Origin: Desulfonatronospira thiodismutans ASO3-1
GTDB taxonomy: Bacteria; Desulfobacterota; Desulfovibrionia; Desulfovibrionales; Desulfonatronovibrionaceae
Length of the DNA stretch: 64,000 bases
Direction of reading: 5' to 3'
NCBI RefSeq assembly: GCF_000174435.1
Contig: NZ_ACJN02000005.1
Span: forward strand, 1 to 64,000
Below, in pieces: positions 33,342-42,371 of this stretch (within the stretch, counting starts at the first letter, position 1; each line of letters begins with the position of its first letter). The notes under the pieces are model-generated. The model ran no database searches. It saw only the letters and a program-made list of their open reading frames with translations, and was not told the origin of the DNA. Both the position numbers and the translations under genes were made by a program.

Positions 33342-34397
33342 ATGTCTACAGAAGTATCCCAGCTCAACCCCTTACTGATTATCAGCGAGAACCCAGAGGC
33401 AAAAGAATTAGACCAAAGACTGAACTGTATGGTAACAGAAGCTATACCTGAAGGGATGGATGAGCGTGCCAAAGCAAACAGATTTATTGTCTGGATTGAG
33501 CAGAAAGACACAGGGGAACACGATGCCCTGATATATTATGGCACAGATGAAGAAAAGAACCTTACAGCCAAGAAGGAATATGCAGAAACCCTGCAGAATG
33601 CGTTAAAGCTGAACGCTGATATAGTTCAAGAAGAAGAGCCGAACCTGCTTGCACAGTGGCACCGGGATAATCGGCCTCAGACCAAATCCAAACATGCTAT
33701 AAAGCTGGAGACAAAAGAGTTCGACTTAGATATTCTGACCACTGCACTAAGCGACACATTCGGGATACAGGAGCAGGAAGAGGACCAGCAGCTGGTTAAA
33801 GAGGCTTACGAAGAAGTGTACAATATAATGAACTCACATTTCAGCAAAGCCGTTGAAGATGTAGGCCAGTACCTGATTGAAAAGTTCTACAACAACAATA
33901 TTGATAGAGCCCGGAAGAATAAGCCGGTAAAGCAGAAGTCGCTTAGAGCCTTAATTCAGAGCCTGGAGCATAATAACTACTCGCAAGCCTGGTTTTACAA
34001 TGCCGTAAAGATAGCCCTGGATAAAAAGGAACTGGAGGGGACACATTACAACCAGCTGAGTGTAAGCCACAGAAGAGCCCTCACCAAAGTGAAAAACACA
34101 CAACAAAAGGCCAAGCTGGCAGAGGAAGTGGTAAACAACGACCTGAGTGTAAGGGCGTTGGAGGAAAAGGTTAAGAAGCAAAAAACCGAGAAGGAAGGGT
34201 TCAGCCTTAAAAAGCTACCCAATAAAAACAAACTGAAGCTCAAACGCCTGGATGAGCTGGAGAGCATCAAAACAAAGATAGAACACAGAATAAATTCACT
34301 GGAAACTAAAATTGAGAAATTTAGAGAAGAGAAAAAAAACTATAACAACAACCTCAAGAAAGTTGAAGCCCTGATATCAGAAAAAAGTTCATCGTGA
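33342..34397 (+). CDS. Coiled-coil DNA-transaction protein of unknown function
   Basis: 351 aa; CGGAGGTAACCCTTT places a good ribosome site before the ATG. The middle (IDRARKNKPVKQKSLRALIQ, YSQAWFYNAVKIALDKKELE, YNQLSVSHRRALTKVKNTQQ, KAKLAEEVVNNDLSVRALEE) resembles the helical DNA-binding region of ParB/KorB-like plasmid proteins. The C-terminal 90 residues are a highly charged coiled coil. It is terminated by the 36-bp palindrome at 34403. A maintenance or replication-control role is inference. Confidence 0.65.
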   Translation: MSTEVSQLNPLLIISENPEAKELDQRLNCMVTEAIPEGMDERAKANRFIVWIEQKDTGEHDALIYYGTDEEKNLTAKKEYAETLQNALKLNADIVQEEEPNLLAQWHRDNRPQTKSKHAIKLETKEFDLDILTTALSDTFGIQEQEEDQQLVKEAYEEVYNIMNSHFSKAVEDVGQYLIEKFYNNNIDRARKNKPVKQKSLRALIQSLEHNNYSQAWFYNAVKIALDKKELEGTHYNQLSVSHRRALTKVKNTQQKAKLAEEVVNNDLSVRALEEKVKKQKTEKEGFSLKKLPNKNKLKLKRLDELESIKTKIEHRINSLETKIEKFREEKKNYNNNLKKVEALISEKSSS

Positions 34398-34402
34398 ACG
34401 AT

Positions 34403-34438
34403 CTAAAAAAGTTTCTACACGTGTAGAAACTTTTTTAG
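34403..34438 (+). terminator. Perfect 36-bp palindrome, terminator
   Basis: CTAAAAAAGTTTCTACAC followed immediately by its reverse complement, with no unpaired loop at the centre. A-tract and T-tract on either side make it a bidirectional rho-independent terminator, 6 nt after the stop of the gene at 33342. Confidence 0.8.
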
Positions 34439-34528
34439 AATTAATAATTTTAATAACTTACAGAAATTTTGGGTGCAAAAATAGGCCATTTTTCACAGAG
34501 GGAATTGGGGTTTCCCTCTGTGAAAAGG

Positions 34529-34690
34529 CTATATTACCGCGATTATTATGAGTCCGATCACGGCTGCGCCGAGAACAGCTGTGGCTCTTTTGTAGAGCCT
34601 AAGCTTTCTCTCGTGGTAGTTCTCGGAACAAAGCCGAATCTCTTGCCTCAATCTCTCCCCCAGTCTTGAAACTCCATTGGTATCCTGCAT
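34529..34690 (-). CDS. Small membrane protein, 53 aa
   Basis: AAGGAGG lies about 10 nt before ATG 34690. A charged N-terminal helix (RLGERLRQEIRLCSENYHER) is followed by one transmembrane segment at the C-terminus (ATAVLGAAVIGLIIIAVI). It lies downstream of the Sak4-like/Gp157-like operon. A hairpin (TTTTCACAGAGGGAA and its complement, 34492-34526) follows the stop. Function unknown; C-tail-anchored topology suggests a membrane-active or regulatory peptide. Confidence 0.65.
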   Translation of the reverse strand: MQDTNGVSRLGERLRQEIRLCSENYHERKLRLYKRATAVLGAAVIGLIIIAVI

Positions 34691-34694
34691 ACCT

Positions 34695-34796
34695 CTAATC
34701 CTCCTTGTCTTTATTATTTTGATCTTCCCTCAAGCATTCAGATATTATGTTTGCTATCACTGAGATAACTTTGCAAATTACGCTTCCGTTAGACAT
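34695..34796 (-). CDS. Small peptide, 33 aa
   Basis: GGGAGGT 9 nt before ATG 34796; sequence MSNGSVICKVISVIANIISE then CLREDQNNKDKED. The amphipathic first half and very hydrophilic end resemble small phage peptides. It sits between the Sak4-like gene and the 53-aa membrane protein, with ribosome sites in tight succession, so all are likely one operon. Confidence 0.5.
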   Translation of the reverse strand: MSNGSVICKVISVIANIISECLREDQNNKDKED

Positions 34797-34810
34797 AACC
34801 TTGTACCTCC

Positions 34811-35719
34811 CTAGGCAGCCTTCTTGGTCAGATAGGCTTGGAATTTCTTCTTAAGCTTACCGTCAGCCTCACACCTCTGGAGGTTCTCAAGCTGCTCTCG
34901 AAGATGTTTGCTCGATAGGTTTTCCAGTGAGCTACCGTATTTCTCATGGATGTAGGTCTCGTATTCAGCGTACCTGTTTGCCAGGCCGAGTTTGAATAAC
35001 TGTTGCATAACCTGGTTTAGCAGATTTTCCTGGGGCTGGGCTGTGCCTTGGAGCCACTGAGATAACTCTTCTCCAGTCTCTGTACTTGGGGTAAAGTATC
35101 TGCCATCGAACAGGCGTGTACGGTCTTTCGATGCAGTCGCTATGTGGCCGTCTACGCTTAGCTCCAGTACACAAGTGAACTCATATTCCAAACCATCGCG
35201 CTGTACTGGAGCCAAACCAACTTTTACAGGTTTAGTTTTTCCAGTTTTTTCATCCTTATTTACCTCCCAGGCGGTTTTTGAGCGCATCGTGACAATAATA
35301 TGTAGGTTTGCTCCCAGAATTGTATCCACCAGGGCGTTGTGTTTCGGACTTGCCTCTCTCCATGCAGCGAAATTATTCCTCTGGGCCTGGCTTGCTTTAT
35401 CGACAAATTCCAGTATCCCACCTTGACCACTCCAGGCGTGAGATAGAGAATCAATAATCAGTATTTCGTATCCGGCTTTTTCAGCTTCTTTTATGGCTTC
35501 TATGTACCTTTCCGGGCTGTATGGCGGAGTCAGCTCTGATATATCGTATTCCGCCATATCGGAATATAGGGAACCTGAGCCTCGTTCAGAGTCAAGCATC
35601 GCTATAGAGCCTCCAAGGCCTTGAGCTATAAGCAGAGCGCTGAAAGTCTTCCCTGATCCGCTGGGGCCTATCAGTGCCAGCCTTAGTTTAGACTGGCTTC
35701 GTTCAGCTTTCTTGAACAT
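34811..35719 (-). CDS. Sak4-like RecA-fold ATPase
   Basis: 302 aa. Walker A at residues 18-25 (GPSGSGKT) directly after KLRLALI, Walker B-like EILIIDSLSHAW, then ANLHIIVTMRSKTAWEVN, GLAPVQRDGLEYEFT and a helical C-terminus. These mark phage AAA_24/Sak4 proteins, RecA-core ATPases that assist single-strand annealing recombination. It has GGAGGTACAAAGAC upstream and follows the Gp157-like gene by 15 nt, a typical phage or ICE recombination operon. Confidence 0.85.
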   Translation of the reverse strand: MFKKAERSQSKLRLALIGPSGSGKTFSALLIAQGLGGSIAMLDSERGSGSLYSDMAEYDISELTPPYSPERYIEAIKEAEKAGYEILIIDSLSHAWSGQGGILEFVDKASQAQRNNFAAWREASPKHNALVDTILGANLHIIVTMRSKTAWEVNKDEKTGKTKPVKVGLAPVQRDGLEYEFTCVLELSVDGHIATASKDRTRLFDGRYFTPSTETGEELSQWLQGTAQPQENLLNQVMQQLFKLGLANRYAEYETYIHEKYGSSLENLSSKHLREQLENLQRCEADGKLKKKFQAYLTKKAA

Positions 35720-35734
35720 GTCTTTGTACCTCCT

Positions 35735-36226
35735 TTATCTGATCGTTAATGATAACCTTTGTTCGAGTTCTACTCCTGGAATATGCCAGCCTTGCTTCAA
35801 TTCTTCAGCTATGCCTCGCTTATCGACTTTAACCTCGGTGACAATTTTCTTGAACTTCTCAGGAATACCATCAAGGTTGTTGAGCTTCACAGAGCTTACA
35901 TTTCTGGTGTATATCGTGCTGGAAAGGCCCTTAACTTTCTGCAGGTTGTGCTTTTTGAGTACTGCCAGGAGATAGTCTTTGAATTCTTCAAGCCTGTTCT
36001 CCATAGATTTACGCCTATGGCGTATTCTTTCTTCCTCCTGTTTTAGAAAGTCTATCTCAGCCTTTCTTTTACGTACGGCATAGCCTATCGCATCTACTTT
36101 GGATTGTTCTTGAAGAGCCAGTTCCTCCAGGTAATTCAGGGCCGGTACGTGCTGATCCTCTGTTAGCTCTTCAGAAACTGATAAGAAATTGCTTATCTCA
36201 TCTTGTATAGCATCGAATGATGGCAT
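35735..36226 (-). CDS. Siphovirus Gp157-like protein
   Basis: 163 aa with a long coiled coil (ALNYLEELALQEQSKVDAIG; EIDFLKQEEERIRHRRKSME) and then a beta-rich end (STIYTRNVSSVKLNNLDGIP, EKFKKI, KRGIAEELKQGWHIPGVELE). This is the Gp157 family of temperate phages, often next to recombination ATPases. Function is not firmly known. AGGAGG precedes the ATG. Confidence 0.85.
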   Translation of the reverse strand: MPSFDAIQDEISNFLSVSEELTEDQHVPALNYLEELALQEQSKVDAIGYAVRKRKAEIDFLKQEEERIRHRRKSMENRLEEFKDYLLAVLKKHNLQKVKGLSSTIYTRNVSSVKLNNLDGIPEKFKKIVTEVKVDKRGIAEELKQGWHIPGVELEQRLSLTIR

Positions 36227-36240
36227 GGGTTTAACCTCCT

Positions 36241-36627
36241 TTATAAGTATCCGGATTCTAGAAAACTGAAATGTCCTCTGTCTGAGACAATCACATGATC
36301 CAGTACACGTATTCCCAAGTCACGGCAGACTCGCTCTATCCTTCTGGTTAAGTCACGGTCTTGCGATGAGGGGTGTGGGTCTCCACCTGGATGATTGTGC
36401 CCCAGGATAATTCCTGAGGCATGCTTGATTATAGCCAGGCGTACTATTTCTCTGGGGAACACTGGAGCCTGGTCTACGGTTCCATTAGTCAAAACCTTCT
36501 TGCAGATCAGCCGGTTCTTGTTATCAACCAGTAGAGCGATAAAATGCTCAGTCTTTTTCTTCCTGTAGGGCAGTAAAGGAATTACCGCTGTCTCTGTGTT
36601 GGATATGAAGTAATCAGGCTTGGATTC
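36241..36627 (-). pseudogene. radC: RadC-like JAB protein, N-terminus replaced by IS21 end
   Basis: About 128 native codons keep the JAB/MPN metal site: HASGIILGHNHPGGDPHPSS followed by an Asp, with FIALLVDNKNRLI upstream. The first four codons of the present frame (MALT) come from the IS21 terminus, so the original start is gone. RadC-like proteins are common in integrative elements; their role is unclear. A truncated protein might still be made from this fused start. Confidence 0.85.
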
Positions 36628-36824
36628 TGTGAGCGCCAACCTGAATATGTCTTAATTATGCCGGTTTGAAATTGTTAATATCTTATTCTTGTATCTTCTT
36701 CTAAAAGAGAAAAGAAAAAAATATTTTTTATTTTATCTTCTTTTCTGTCCTTCTTTTTCTTCCTCTTCTTCTGTCTTGCCGTTACTGCCTTCTTTGCCTG
36801 TCTGAGGCAAAGGAGGGTAAGTTC

Positions 36825-37379
36825 TTGGGTCGCAAACAAAGCCAACAAGTTGTCTGCCTGCACTGTGGCGAAGCCTTTTGTCCCGACTACCGAAACAGGG
36901 GCAAGCAAAAATACTGCTCCAAAGTGCCTTGTCGGGCAGCCAGTAAGAAAGCCAGTCAAAAGGCCTGGCTGGATAAGCCTGAAAACAGGGATTATTTCCG
37001 GGGGCCGGCCCATGTGGACAGGGTCCGGAACTGGAGAAAGCAAAATCCCGGATATGCCAGGCGCAAGACCACTGCTCCCAGGAAAACGTTACAAGATCAC
37101 TGCCTCCAAAAAAGCGTTGAAAATCAACGTGTTGAGGAAACGTTACAAGATCACTGGATCACGCAACCATCTGTTATTATAGGACTAATCTCCTCCTTAT
37201 GCGGGAGTGCGTTACAAGATGACATCGTCAGGGCCGCCCGGCAGATGTACACCCTGGGCTGTGACGTCATCAACAACCCCAAAGGAGGATTTCATGTACC
37301 AAAAGTATCCGATTCATCCCCAGAGACTGCGCAAGGTTCCCAGACAGTTCAGCTGGGTGGACCACAGGCTGGTTCGTGA
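36825..37379 (+). CDS. IS21 passenger: zinc-ribbon protein (copy 1)
   Basis: 184 aa from a TTG at 36825 (GGAGG 8 nt upstream). N-terminal zinc knuckles (CLHCGEAFCPDY, KQKYCSKVPCR), a basic stretch (AWLDKPENRDYF, RNWRKQNPGYARRK), then TLQDH units repeated at about 87, 107 and 126 and a helical end (DDIVRAARQMYTLGCDVI). At DNA level GTTACAAGAT recurs three times (about 37088, 37140, 37210). Its 3' end overlaps the next gene by 86 nt in another frame. A homologue lies at 979-1424. Function unknown. Confidence 0.75.
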   Translation: MGRKQSQQVVCLHCGEAFCPDYRNRGKQKYCSKVPCRAASKKASQKAWLDKPENRDYFRGPAHVDRVRNWRKQNPGYARRKTTAPRKTLQDHCLQKSVENQRVEETLQDHWITQPSVIIGLISSLCGSALQDDIVRAARQMYTLGCDVINNPKGGFHVPKVSDSSPETAQGSQTVQLGGPQAGS

Positions 37380-37683
37380 CGGTCATATTGAGAGGTTAAG
37401 CCATGCTGCAGCAGCCTTGTACCTGTTCCTGGTGACCGTGGGCGATCAGCAGGGGCTTAGCTACTACTCCGACCCCATTGTCATGCAGCGCCTGGGCATG
37501 GATGAAGTCACTTTGCAGCAGGCGCGCTTCAATCTGATCCAGGCTGACCTCATTGCCTGGAAGAAACCGCTTTATCAGGTTCTATCCATCCAGGTCCCAC
37601 CCGTAAATCAGGCCAGGACAGCACAGGCCGGGCCTGTGCACTTCTCAGACGTTCTCAAAAAACTTGCCGGGGGTAACACATGA
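37294..37683 (+). CDS. IS21-associated small HTH protein (copy 1)
   Basis: 129 aa from MYQKYPIHPQRLRKVPRQFS, with AAGGAGG before the ATG. Core: SWVDHRLVRDGHIERLSHAA, ALYLFLVTVGDQQGLSYYSD, VMQRLGMDEVTLQQARFNLI, a winged-helix replication-protein-like layout. It occurs ahead of istA in some IS21 elements. Its stop overlaps the istA start (ATGA). A regulatory or target-choice role is inference. Confidence 0.8.
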   Translation: MYQKYPIHPQRLRKVPRQFSWVDHRLVRDGHIERLSHAAAALYLFLVTVGDQQGLSYYSDPIVMQRLGMDEVTLQQARFNLIQADLIAWKKPLYQVLSIQVPPVNQARTAQAGPVHFSDVLKKLAGGNT

Positions 37684-39155
37684 TTGATTATGAGCTTTAT
37701 GCCAGAATAAAGCACTACCATGAACAAAAAGGACTTACCCCGGCCCAGATAGCAAAAGAACTGCAGCTGGATCCGCGTACAGTGGGCAAATGGCTCGAAG
37801 CAAAGCAGTTTCATCAAAGAAAGTCAGTAACAAGACCAAGCAAGCTTGATCCCTTCAAGGATACCATCGTCAGGATGCTGGAGGAGCACCCCTACACAGC
37901 CGTCCAGGTTTTGCGCAGCATCAAGGAGCAGGGCTATACAGGAGGCTCCTCCATTCTCAAGGAATACATAAGCAAAGTCAGGCCCAAAAGGTCCAGGGCC
38001 TTTTTAAGTCTGGCCTTTGCCCCAGGAGAGTGCGCCCAGGTTGACTGGGGAAATCACGGCTCCATCCAGGTGGGAGACAGCAGGCGCAATCTCAGCTTCT
38101 TTGTCATGGTCCTTTGCTACAGCAGGATGATGTATCTTGAGTTCACTGTCTCCCAAAGCATGGAGCACTTCCTGGCCTGTCATCAAAACGCCTTTGACGC
38201 ATTCGGGGCGGTCCCCAGAAAAATCATGGTGGACAACCTGAAATGTGCAGTGCTCAAGCACCCCTTTGGCCAAAAACCGGTTCTAAACCCCAAATATCTT
38301 GACTTTGCAAGGCACTGGGGTTTTGAGATCAGTGCCTGCGGAGTCAGAAAGCCCCATGAAAAAGGCCGGGTGGAGAATGCCATAGGTTATGTCAAAAAGA
38401 ACTTGCTGGCCGGCCTTGAACTGCCGGATTACCGGGCCATCAACCATTACGCCCGCCACTGGTGCAGGGCAACAGCCAATGTGCGTATCCATGCCCAGAC
38501 CGGCAAGAAGCCGGTGGACATGCTTGAAGAAGAAAGAGAGCACCTTTTGCCCCTGCCTGTTAACACCTATGATATCGGAGTCTTAACCCAGGTCCGGGCC
38601 TCGTCGCAGTTCCGGATCACCCTGGAGTCCAACCGCTATTCCGTGCCAGCCAGGTACGCAGGCAAACGCCTGACCTTGAAGACTTATCCTGATCGCTTAT
38701 GCATCTATGACGGCAACAATCTTGTGGCCAGGCATGTCCGCAGCTTTGATAAAAAAAGGGACATTGAAGACCCCGATCATGTCCAGGAGCTTATTGCCCA
38801 GCGCCGGGCAGCCAGGGATCAGCAATTGTTTTCCCGGTTCCTGGCTTTGTCCCCAAGAGCAAAGGATTACTTTTTTGAGTTGGAGAAAAAGCACTTGAAC
38901 ATCAAACACCATGTCCAGAAGATTGTAGCCTTAAGCGAAATCTATGGCTCTGAAGCCGTGTCCAGGGCCATGGACGACGCATTCACCTACAGTGCCTTCT
39001 CCTGTGAGTATGTAGCCAACATCCTGGAGCAAAGAGCCAGGACCATGCCCGCACCAGGAGCCCTGCATCTGACCAGGCGAGAGGATCTGCTGGATATTGA
39101 AGTCAAAGACCCTGATCTAAGTATTTACGACAAACCCAAGGAGAAAAACCCATGA
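37680..39155 (+). CDS. istA: IS21 transposase IstA (copy 1)
   Basis: 491 aa, full length. An N-terminal HTH (residues 10-45, YHEQKGLTPAQIAKELQLDP) precedes the rve catalytic core with Asp122 (AQVDWGNH), Asp185 (IMVDNLKC) and Glu232 (KGRVENAIGY); a C-terminal beta domain (RYSVPARYAGKRLTLKTYPD) follows. It carries out IS21 strand transfer with IstB. It overlaps istB by 4 nt. Confidence 0.96.
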   Translation: MIDYELYARIKHYHEQKGLTPAQIAKELQLDPRTVGKWLEAKQFHQRKSVTRPSKLDPFKDTIVRMLEEHPYTAVQVLRSIKEQGYTGGSSILKEYISKVRPKRSRAFLSLAFAPGECAQVDWGNHGSIQVGDSRRNLSFFVMVLCYSRMMYLEFTVSQSMEHFLACHQNAFDAFGAVPRKIMVDNLKCAVLKHPFGQKPVLNPKYLDFARHWGFEISACGVRKPHEKGRVENAIGYVKKNLLAGLELPDYRAINHYARHWCRATANVRIHAQTGKKPVDMLEEEREHLLPLPVNTYDIGVLTQVRASSQFRITLESNRYSVPARYAGKRLTLKTYPDRLCIYDGNNLVARHVRSFDKKRDIEDPDHVQELIAQRRAARDQQLFSRFLALSPRAKDYFFELEKKHLNIKHHVQKIVALSEIYGSEAVSRAMDDAFTYSAFSCEYVANILEQRARTMPAPGALHLTRREDLLDIEVKDPDLSIYDKPKEKNP

Positions 39156-39913
39156 CCAACAAACACCAAAGTGAGGTGCACAGGCTGGAAGAAAATCTCC
39201 AGCTGCTCAAGCTAACCTGTATAAAAGAGCAGTACAGGCCGGCGGCTGACAAGGCTGCCAGGCAGAACTGGGATCATCTGGGCTATCTGGCCAGGCTGGT
39301 CCAGGCAGAAGCAGATGCCAGGCATGATCGCTCCATCCAACGCCGTATCAGGATGGCCCGTTTCCCAGGCATAAAAACCATGGAGAACTTCGACTGGACA
39401 TGGCCGACCAAGATCAACCGCCCGGCCATCCAAAACCTCTTTCGCCTTGGATTTATGAAGGACAAGGCCAACATAATAATCCTCGGAGGAGTAGGCCTGG
39501 GCAAATCACACATAGCCACAGCCCTGGGTTACAGTGCATGCCTGGAAAAGCATTCTGTGCTGTTTGCCACCACCATAGATGTCATAAACACCCTCTCGGC
39601 CGCACAGGCTGCACACAAGCTCAAAATAGAGCTCAAGAAATATGTAAGTCCTGAACTGCTCATTCTGGATGAGCTTGGCTACCTGCCCATAGACAAGCAA
39701 GGTGCAGACCTGCTCTTCCAGGTCATAAGCCAGCGCTACGAACAAAAATCAACCATCCTGACCACCAACAGAGCCTTCAAGAAATGGCCCGAGGTGTTCA
39801 ACAACGACAGCACCCTGACCTCAGCCATGTTGGACAGACTTCTGCACCATGCCGAAACTATCCTCATTGAAGGCAAAAGCTATCGGATGAAAGACCAGGT
39901 TCAGGAACAATAG
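39152..39913 (+). CDS. istB: IS21 helper ATPase IstB (copy 1)
   Basis: 253 aa. AAA+ ATPase of the DnaC/IstB family: Walker A at 112-119 (GGVGLGKS), Walker B near 172 (LLILDELGYLPID), sensor region TILTTNRAFKKW and arginine-finger region LDRLLHHAETI. It selects target DNA for IstA. It is followed by the element end after about 110 bp containing GGCGGTTGC-type inverted repeats. Confidence 0.96.
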   Translation: MTNKHQSEVHRLEENLQLLKLTCIKEQYRPAADKAARQNWDHLGYLARLVQAEADARHDRSIQRRIRMARFPGIKTMENFDWTWPTKINRPAIQNLFRLGFMKDKANIIILGGVGLGKSHIATALGYSACLEKHSVLFATTIDVINTLSAAQAAHKLKIELKKYVSPELLILDELGYLPIDKQGADLLFQVISQRYEQKSTILTTNRAFKKWPEVFNNDSTLTSAMLDRLLHHAETILIEGKSYRMKDQVQEQ

Positions 39914-40022
39914 CTCCGCATAGGCAACCGCCGGCATCAACCTTTATGTCTGGAGCTGGCGGTTGCTCCAAAACAACATTTTTAAACCGGCGTTTTATGG
40001 CATCTTCAAGCCGGCGCTAACA

Positions 40023-40724
40023 CCCGGAAAAGCTCTTTTCTATTTCATCAATCCAAACCAGGCAGTTTCCGAAGGCCTCGATGGTCTTCGTGGCTTCCCG
40101 GATCTTCTTCTCTGACTCACCCACCAGGGAGCCTTTCAGAGCTCCAATATCCAAACGCAGTAAAGGCCATCCCAGTAGTGAAGCCACAGCTTTACTTGTC
40201 AGCGTCTTTCCTGTTCCTGGAATGCCTGCCAGCAGTATCCCTTTTATCCGGGGAAGGTTTGTGTCATGGTTTGTAATAGCCGTCATTCTGTTGGATATGT
40301 AATCCTTTAGCTGCCCCAGGCCTCCGACGTTCTGAATATCTTCTGGCTGCCAGTATTCAAGTAAGCCGGATTTCTTCAGGGTCTGAGCTTTAACTTTGTT
40401 TATCTCATCTGCAGAGAATCCCCGAGTACGTACCAGTGACAGTGCAAAGGCGGCCTCAGCCTCCAACCCTGTCAGACCTTTCGCCAGATGAGCAGTATGT
40501 GAGTCCGTTTCCAAACCCAGACTGTCTGCGATGTCTTTTTGAATGTTTAGAAGCTCTTCAGGACTGGGAAAGGGAAAGTCCACCAGAGCAAAGCATTTCT
40601 CAAGTTCTGCAGGTAAGGTTACCTGTGGGGCGAGGATAATCAGACAATTACCCAGAGACTTCCAGCGTTCTATGCCGTTGGCTATAGTCTGGTTAAGTTC
40701 CGGGTTGTCAAAGAATAAGTGTGA
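40023..40724 (-). pseudogene. AAA+ ATPase fragment, both ends lost
   Basis: Open frame reading FFDNPELNQTIANGIERWKS, LGNCLIILAPQVTLPAELEK, LVDFPFPSPEELLNIQKDIA, Walker A LLAGIPGTGKTLTSKAVA and Walker B LVWIDEIEKSFSG. This is the layout of Ycf46/SpoVK-like AAA proteins. It is cut right after Walker B by the IS21 end (40022) and at its N-terminus by a junction near 40725, where an S-layer/RTX-like gene begins. Same strand as radC, Gp157-like and Sak4-like genes, so it probably once led that operon. Confidence 0.8.
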
Positions 40725-42371
40725 TCAAAATTACTGAAAGTCAGATCCCTGGAGCTTGCAGGATTGATCATTACCAGATTAGTCCCATCTATATTTACCA
40801 TGTCCAGTTCGGCATTATCGTTGATAGACCTGATCTGGATGGTTTCTATATTTATAAGAGTGGGAGCTGGATTATCATTGCCTAAAACGGCATTGAGTTG
40901 GTCATTATCATCTGTACTTGGATCTTCGATATAAACATCATCACCCAAATTTGTGCCAGCATTAATCGTGTCATTCGCACCTGTCAGGAAAACATCGTCT
41001 GGGTCCACCCCATTGGAGAAATCTTGGGTCAAAGTGGCGTCATCTTCAGTAAGGGTGAATGTCTTACCTTCCAGGCCACCTTCATAGTCTACATTATCAT
41101 TGATAGCATCCAGAGCATCCCGCTGCTCCTGGGTAGTTGCTGTGGTCACCGTAATGGAGTCCGGATCATCAAGCAGATCAACCAGATCTTCCTCTACCGC
41201 TCCATTGGAGAAGAATGCATCGGCTTCGTCCTCAAGGGAGTAGGTGTAGTCATCTGTATTGGCTGCACCACTGAGCATGTCTGCTTCTTCCTGGGACAGG
41301 ATGTCTTCAACTGTGAGGCCTTCAAAAGCAGCAGCATCGTCAGTCAGTGTGTAACTGTCTGCATTGCCAACCACGCCCTCATCCAAGCCTACCAGGTTCT
41401 CCAGGCTGTCCTCGAGGCTGTATGTGTAATCTGCCCTATTAGTTGCATTATCAAAAACAGCAAACATATCTGCATCCATGGCCTCAGCTGCAGGCAAAGC
41501 CTCAAAGGCATCAGCTTCATCTGTCAAGTTGTACTCACCTGCATCACCAACCACGCCCTCTTCAGCTGCCACCAGGTTGTCCAGGGTGTCCGCCAGTTCG
41601 TACTCAAAGTCTTCAAAGCCTTCATCGACCATATCGTTGTATTCGGCAACAGTCATGGGCTCGCTGACTGCATAGCTCTCAGCGCCTTGAACCAGTTCAC
41701 TGTCGCCTTCTTCAATATAGTTTTCAGCGGTGTCTTCCAGGTTGTAGGTGTTCAGGTTGTCGTAGCCGCGATCCTGATAGTCCTGGATCTGGGCGATGGT
41801 GGCAACACCGTCCACATTTGCTTCCTGGGCATCATTGATAATCAGTACTTCCGAAGCCTTGTTTGTCAGCAGGTTCTCGATGGTGTCTTCCAAGCTGTAG
41901 ACACCGTCAAAGTTCTCCAGCTCACTTAGGGCAGTAGCATCTGCAACAGTTACGGCGTCAGTGACGGAGACTTCTTCTGCAGCAGCGACGACCTCTTGAG
42001 CTTCTTCAGCCAGGATGTTTTCTGCTGAGTCTGAGAGGTTGTAGACACCGTCAAAGTTGTCCAGCTCCAGGAGTGCTTCGGCCTGCTCAACAGAGGCGTA
42101 TTCGTCATCAGCCAGGCCCACTGAAGCAGCACCGGTTACTGTTGCTTCTTCTTTAGCATCAAGAATATTTTCGGCTGTGTCGGCAATGCTCCACTCAAAA
42201 AGGTCTTCCAGCTCCAGCTCATCAGCATTCTGGGCGCCGTCCAGAATCGTCTCGACCTTGGCGTAAGCTTCGCCTGCGTCCTCAACTGTGACTGCGCCTG
42301 CATCAAAAGCTTCTGCAGGATCGATTTTGTACTCTTCAGGAAGCTCTTCCATGGCAAAAGCTTCAGTGAGC
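40725..42371 (-). pseudogene. Repetitive acidic S-layer/RTX-like protein fragment
   Basis: About 549 codons with no stop. Units of about 40-70 residues repeat: DTAENILDA, DSAENILAE, DTIENLLTN, DTAENYIEE, DTLDNLVAA, DSLENLVGL, each preceded by Y-x-L-x or similar and followed by acidic text. The C-terminal part (DVFLTGANDTINAGTNLGDD, INIETIQIRSINDNAELDMV) matches S-layer proteins with RTX-like beta rolls. The 5' end is cut at 42371 by repeat DR1, and the 3' end at about 40725 joins AAA coding. An extracellular calcium-binding protein is inferred. Confidence 0.7.

Larger units (their letters stand above)
36628..40022 (+). mobile_element. IS21-family element, copy 1
   Basis: Ends TGTGAGCGCCAACCTGAA (left) and inverted TGTTAGCGCCGGCTTGAA (right). 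It contains a zinc-ribbon gene, a small HTH gene, istA and istB. No target duplication: the flanks are GGATTC and CCCGGA. The left flank is a truncated radC and the right flank a truncated AAA ATPase, so host DNA between them has been lost. Almost identical to copy 2. Confidence 0.92.

Noticed and set aside
40898-41929. 343-codon plus-strand frame rich in Cys and Ile
   Set aside because: It is the antisense of the acidic repeat protein; its periodicity mirrors that protein's repeats.
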